Shown in pieces: positions 60,217-64,000 of a DNA stretch of 64,000 bases. Location: positions 1,488,001 to 1,552,000 of the forward strand of contig NZ_CP007773.1 of the NCBI RefSeq assembly GCF_000816305.1. The letters run 5' to 3'. Source of the stretch: Campylobacter subantarcticus LMG 24377. GTDB lineage: Bacteria; Campylobacterota; Campylobacteria; Campylobacterales; Campylobacteraceae. The translations under genes were made by a program, and so were the position numbers. The first letter of the stretch is position 1; the number at the start of each line of letters is the position of its first letter. The notes under the pieces were generated by a model that was given only the letters and a program-made list of their open reading frames with translations, was not told where the DNA came from and ran no database searches.

Positions 60217-61607
60217 TATTTCTCCTTCATGTATTTGAGTAAATTCTCTATCCTAAGCTTAGCTTTTTGCACTCCTAAAAATTCTAATACTTCAAATATA
60301 CTAGGGCTCACTGAGCTACCTGTAAGTGCAATACGTATAGCTTGAGCTAGATCTTTTAACTTAAGATTATTTTCTTCTAAGAATTGATTAGTTAATTCTT
60401 CAAATTCGCAAGCATTTTTTTGCTCATTTAAAACCATAGCGTATTTTTCCAAATAAGTTAAATTTGTTACATTAAGAAATTTATCTACAGCCTTTTGATC
60501 ATATTCTTTTGGGTCATTTAGTAACACTTTAGCACTTTGAATGATATCATGTAAAGTTTTAGATCTCTCTCTTAATAGATCTAATAAAAACGGTGCTTTA
60601 TCAAACTGACTTAAATCAAAACCAAGATCTTTTAGCTGTCTATTGATTTCTTCAAATGGTAAAGTTTTAATATAGTGAGCATTGAGCCATTCTAATTTTT
60701 TAAAGTTATAGCAAGATGCACTTTTGTTGATATGATTTGGATCAAAAAGTTCTTGCATAGTTTCTAAAGAGAAAATTTCATCATCGCCATGACTCCAACC
60801 AAGACGCACTAAAAAATTAAGCAAAGCCTGAGGTAAAATTCCCATATTTTTGTATTCCATTACATCGGTTGCACCATGACGTTTAGAAAGTTTTTTACCA
60901 TCTTCTCCATGTATCATAGCCACATGATAAAATTGAGGAATTTTAAAGCCTAATGCTTCATAAAGAACGATTTGTTTTGGTGTATTTGACAAATGATCAT
61001 CTCCTCTTATAACATCACTCACACCCATTAGCGCATCATCAATTACAACAGTTAGATTATAAATTGGACTACCATCACTTCTTGCAATTACAAAATCATC
61101 TAAAATATCTTTAGCCTTAAAACTAACCTCGCCTTTAATACCATCTATAAATTTAATCTCTCCACTTTGTGGTACTTTTATGCGCACCACAGGTTCAATA
61201 CCACTTGGCGGAGTTCCTTTAAAATCTCTATATCTACCATCGTATTTTGGGCGCTCTTTAGCTGCTTCTTGCTTAGCTCTTAACTCATCAAGCTCTTCTT
61301 TGCTCATATAACAATAATAAGCCTTACCCTCATCTAATAATTTTTGAATGTATTTTTTATAAATATCAAATCTTTGAGATTGATACTCAATCATCCCATC
61401 ATAATCAAGTCCACACCATTTAAATGCTTCTATAATAGCTTGCGTAGCTTCTTGTGAATTTCTTTTTAAATCCGTATCTTCAATACGCAATAAAAATTTA
61501 CCCTTATTCTTTCTTGCATAAAGATAATTATATAAAGCCGTTCTAAGTCCTCCTATATGCAAATATCCTGTTGGAGAAGGAGCAAAACGTGTTGTGATTT
61601 CTTGCAT
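60216..61607 (-). CDS. gltX: Glutamyl-tRNA synthetase GltX
   Basis: The 463-residue class I synthetase has FAPSPTGYLHIGGLRTALYN (HIGH-type) and KLSKRHGATDV (KMSKS-type), with the zinc-less connective region and the C-terminal anticodon domain. Campylobacter encodes two GltX proteins, and this one corresponds to the copy next to malic enzyme (GltX2), a class sometimes charging tRNA-Gln. Which tRNA it prefers cannot be seen. AAAAGGTAAAAAT precedes the ATG. It diverges from the SurA-like gene. Confidence 0.94.
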   Translation of the reverse strand: MQEITTRFAPSPTGYLHIGGLRTALYNYLYARKNKGKFLLRIEDTDLKRNSQEATQAIIEAFKWCGLDYDGMIEYQSQRFDIYKKYIQKLLDEGKAYYCYMSKEELDELRAKQEAAKERPKYDGRYRDFKGTPPSGIEPVVRIKVPQSGEIKFIDGIKGEVSFKAKDILDDFVIARSDGSPIYNLTVVIDDALMGVSDVIRGDDHLSNTPKQIVLYEALGFKIPQFYHVAMIHGEDGKKLSKRHGATDVMEYKNMGILPQALLNFLVRLGWSHGDDEIFSLETMQELFDPNHINKSASCYNFKKLEWLNAHYIKTLPFEEINRQLKDLGFDLSQFDKAPFLLDLLRERSKTLHDIIQSAKVLLNDPKEYDQKAVDKFLNVTNLTYLEKYAMVLNEQKNACEFEELTNQFLEENNLKLKDLAQAIRIALTGSSVSPSIFEVLEFLGVQKAKLRIENLLKYMKEK

Positions 61608-61635
61608 ATTTTTACCTTTTTTAAATTTTTATTGT

Positions 61636-61641
61636 TATAAT
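61636..61641 (+). promoter_or_regulatory. Probable -10 box for the SurA-like gene
   Basis: TATAAT preceded by ATTGT lies 31 bases before the ATG at 61672, within the 64-base divergent gap to gltX. Position and motif fit sigma-70 in Campylobacter. Confidence 0.55.
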
Positions 61642-61671
61642 GCTATATTTACACTTAAATAAAGGTTTTAT

Positions 61672-62499
61672 ATGAGAAAATTTTTAATATCTTGTTGTTT
61701 TGCTGCAAATATTTTATATGCTCAAACCCTTGGTGGTGTGGCAATGATAGTAGAAAATCAACCTGTTACTCTTTATGATATAGAACAAACCATGAAAGAA
61801 TTAAAAACTAATGACAAGCAAAAAGCTATAGCATTTTTAGTAGATGATAAAGTTCAACAAAGTGAAGCTAAAAAGCTGGGAATTTATGTTAGCACTTTTG
61901 AACTCAATGAAAAATTAGCTCAAATAGCAAAAGGCAATAAAACCGACATTAATGGTTTGCAAGTAAAGATAGAAAAAGATGGTTTAAGTTTTGAAGTTTT
62001 TAAAAACAGAGTTAGAAAAGATCTTGAAAGAGAAAAACTTTATAGAAGCATAATGCAAAATGCAAAAATCAATATTGATGATGAAACACTAAAACATTTT
62101 TATGAAAGCAATCTTGATAAATTTAGCACTTTTTCTAACATCGACCTAGTGGTTTATAACTCTATTAATCCTGAACTTTTACAACAACTTGCACAAAACC
62201 CTATGTATAAAAATTCTCAAATTAAATCAAAAGCCATTAGTTTAAATGCAGCTAGTATAGATCCAAGATTACTTGCTTTATTAAATAATACCAAAATAGG
62301 AGAATTTACTCCAGTATTAAATGGAGAAAATGCTTATATTGTATACTTTATAAAAGAAAAATATGGCAAAAACCCTATTGAATTTGATTTAATTAAAGAT
62401 CAAGTTAGCAATGTCTATACTCTAACTCAAAAAGAACAAGCCTTAAAAAATCATCTTGATAAAATAAGAGCAAATGCTCATATAGAAGAATTAAGATAG
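61672..62499 (+). CDS. SurA/PpiD-like periplasmic chaperone-isomerase
   Basis: The protein has 275 residues. A signal peptide (KFLISCCFAANILYAQT) is followed by the SurA-type N-terminal helices (VENQPVTLYDIEQTMKELK, VDDKVQQSEAKKLG, FEVFKNRVRKDLEREKLY). A parvulin-like domain (residues ~130-240) is reduced and lacks several catalytic residues of active parvulins. C. jejuni Cj1289 is the recalled counterpart, known as a SurA-like fold. It likely helps outer-membrane protein folding. A palindrome overlaps its stop. Confidence 0.85.
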   Translation: MRKFLISCCFAANILYAQTLGGVAMIVENQPVTLYDIEQTMKELKTNDKQKAIAFLVDDKVQQSEAKKLGIYVSTFELNEKLAQIAKGNKTDINGLQVKIEKDGLSFEVFKNRVRKDLEREKLYRSIMQNAKINIDDETLKHFYESNLDKFSTFSNIDLVVYNSINPELLQQLAQNPMYKNSQIKSKAISLNAASIDPRLLALLNNTKIGEFTPVLNGENAYIVYFIKEKYGKNPIEFDLIKDQVSNVYTLTQKEQALKNHLDKIRANAHIEELR

Positions 62500-62517
62500 G
62501 TTAAAAACCTATCTTAA
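62491..62517. terminator. Perfect palindrome overlapping convergent gene ends
   Basis: TTAAGATAGGTT and AACCTATCTTAA form a perfect 12-base-pair stem with an AAA loop. The SurA-like stop TAG is within the left arm, and the accC stop begins immediately after the right arm. No T-run follows. It probably acts as a two-way terminator or 3' end stabiliser. Confidence 0.65.
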
Positions 62518-63849
62518 TTAATGTCTTGAAAGATAATTTGTATCATAATTATTGTTAATAAAATCCGCATTATCCATCATAGCTAGGTGAAAATCTCTTG
62601 TTGTTTTAATTCCACCTACGATAAGTTCGTGTAACGCTATTTTCATTTTAGCTATAGCTGTGTTTCTATCTTCACCCCAAACGACTAATTTTCCTATCAT
62701 AGAATCATAATAAGGAGGTACGCTATAATCTTGATAGCAGTGGCTTTCCATTCTTACATTGCGACCTGCAGGAGCTACATATTTTGTGATTTTACCTGGA
62801 CATGGTAAAAAGGTTTTAGAATCTTCAGCAGTGATTCTACACTCTATAGAATGACCCTTAAGTTTGATTTCTTCTTGTTTTGGCAAAGGATACCCTTCAG
62901 CCACTTTAATCATCAACTCAATGATATCCACACCGCTTACCATTTCACTCACACAATGCTCAACCTGCAAACGTGTATTCATCTCTATAAAATAAAAATC
63001 TAAATTTTTATCCACTAAAAATTCAAAAGTACCTGCACCTTCATAATCAATCGCTTTAGCAGCTTTAACCGCTGTTTCATGAAGTCTTGCTCTTGTTTTT
63101 TCATCAAGTAAAATCGCAGGAGATTCTTCTATAAGCTTTTGATGGCGTCTTTGCATTGAACAATCTCTCTCGCCAAAATGAATCACATTACCAAAGCTAT
63201 CTCCTATGATTTGCACTTCGATATGACGTGGGTTTTGAATGTACTTTTCCATATACATGGTGCCATCACCAAAAGCACTCATTGCTTCACTTTCTGCTGA
63301 CCAATACGCTTTTTCTAAGTCTTTCTCATCTTCAACCACACGCATACCACGGCCACCACCACCTGCTGCTGCTTTTAAGATCACAGGATAACCTATTTCT
63401 TTAGCAAGTTTTTTTGCCGCTTCTACCCCACCTAAAGCTCCATCACTTCCTGGGATCACAGGCACACCTGCCCTTTGCATTACTTGCTTTGCTTTACTTT
63501 TATCACTCATTAGTGCCATAGCAGCTACTGAAGGACCTATGAATTTGATATTATGTTTTGCGCAAATTTCAACAAAATTTTGATTTTCACTTAAAAATCC
63601 ATATCCTGGAAAAATCGCATCTGCTTCACTAATCTCTGCTGCGCTAATGATGGCAGGGATATTTAAGTAACTTTCTGAGCTTCTGGCATTTCCTATGCAA
63701 ATACTCGCATCAGCATATTTTAAATACAAAGCATCTTTATCTGCAGTAGAATACACACAAATTGCTTTTTTTCCCATTTCTTTTACAGTTCTTAAAGCTC
63801 TTAATGCAATTTCTCCACGATTTGCTATTAAAACTTTTTTAATTTCCAT
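62518..63849 (-). CDS. accC: Biotin carboxylase AccC
   Basis: The ATG at 63849 gives 443 residues starting MEIKKVLIANRGEIALR. A longer frame with 12 extra codons lacks sense, since GGAGAAATT lies just before this ATG. The ATP-grasp domain has AAAGGGGRGMRVV, RDCSMQRRHQKLIEESP and FIEMNTRLQVEH. AccC carboxylates biotin on AccB, the first step of fatty acid synthesis. It follows accB after one base, so both form the standard operon. Confidence 0.96.
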   Translation of the reverse strand: MEIKKVLIANRGEIALRALRTVKEMGKKAICVYSTADKDALYLKYADASICIGNARSSESYLNIPAIISAAEISEADAIFPGYGFLSENQNFVEICAKHNIKFIGPSVAAMALMSDKSKAKQVMQRAGVPVIPGSDGALGGVEAAKKLAKEIGYPVILKAAAGGGGRGMRVVEDEKDLEKAYWSAESEAMSAFGDGTMYMEKYIQNPRHIEVQIIGDSFGNVIHFGERDCSMQRRHQKLIEESPAILLDEKTRARLHETAVKAAKAIDYEGAGTFEFLVDKNLDFYFIEMNTRLQVEHCVSEMVSGVDIIELMIKVAEGYPLPKQEEIKLKGHSIECRITAEDSKTFLPCPGKITKYVAPAGRNVRMESHCYQDYSVPPYYDSMIGKLVVWGEDRNTAIAKMKIALHELIVGGIKTTRDFHLAMMDNADFINNNYDTNYLSRH

Positions 63850-63850
63850 T

Positions 63851-64000
63851 TTATAATTTCTCCACCACAAATAAAGGCATACCAAATTCTATAGGTTGAC
63901 CATCTGCTACTAAAACTTCTACTATCCTACAATCATACTCTGCTTCGATTTCATTCATGATTTTCATCGCTTCAATAATTGCCATAGTGCTTCCTTTTTT
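63851..64000 (-). CDS. accB: Biotin carboxyl carrier protein AccB, 3' part only
   Basis: About 49 C-terminal residues are visible on the minus strand, ending in a TAA at 63851. They include IIEAMKIMNEIEAE, the biotin attachment site with the MKM-type lysine (here MKI), and the end FGMPLFVVEKL. The start lies outside the window. It is directly upstream of accC on the same strand. Confidence 0.93.
   Translation of the reverse strand, partial: KKGSTMAIIEAMKIMNEIEAEYDCRIVEVLVADGQPIEFGMPLFVVEKL

Overview
The window is a chromosomal segment of an AT-rich Campylobacter, almost certainly a member of the C. lari group. It carries the classic Campylobacter order of lipooligosaccharide (LOS) genes followed by the N-glycosylation (pgl) locus. 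Its PglB is 712 residues long and, from memory, nearly identical to the crystallised C. lari enzyme. The tmRNA tag reads ANNVKFAPAYAKAA, CiaB is present, and small housekeeping operons follow C. jejuni synteny blocks. Names from C. jejuni are used as recalled family knowledge; no search was run.

Region 1 (1-11030) is the variable end of the LOS locus. It holds a FemAB/GNAT-like gene cut by the window edge and carrying a G9 tract, a SAM methyltransferase, a LegB-like sugar dehydratase, a wrecked GT42 sialyltransferase, two plus-strand glycosyltransferases, and two GT2 genes sharing an almost identical 5' end. The conserved core lgtF, waaM and waaC follows on the minus strand. Region 2 (11097-24137) holds a DEDDy exonuclease gene and then gne-pglK-pglH-pglJ-pglB-pglA-pglC-pglD-pglE-pglF in one tightly packed plus-strand operon. 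pglI and pglG of C. jejuni are missing. These genes make UDP-diNAcBac, build the GalNAc-rich heptasaccharide-type lipid-linked glycan without the glucose branch, flip it and attach it to periplasmic Asn residues.

Region 3 (24249-29335) carries cheY, prmA, ftsH, a phosphatidylserine-decarboxylase-like gene, pssA and a PepSY membrane protein. Region 4 (29385-39120) is an accessory stretch: tRNA-Ser, a Y-family polymerase with a YolD-like partner (a pairing best known from Firmicutes), ciaB, a thioesterase gene, prs and a phase-variable type III restriction-modification system. Region 5 (39148-50503) holds ssrA, ruvB, amaA, an MFS pump, an ITPase gene, an MlaA/MlaC/RND lipid-transport operon, a molybdate transporter locus lacking its permease, and a frameshifted SMR pump.

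Region 6 (50514-64000) holds a multi-cluster ferredoxin gene, selA-selB, a DsbC-like protein gene with a lipoprotein gene, gdhA with mqnA, malic enzyme with gltX, a SurA-like chaperone gene, accC and the 3' end of accB. Several convergent gene pairs share compact hairpins that overlap their stop codons. The variable functions (two G tracts, the mosaic GT2 genes, the GT42 pseudogene) all concern surface glycans or DNA methylation, the usual diversification points in this genus.
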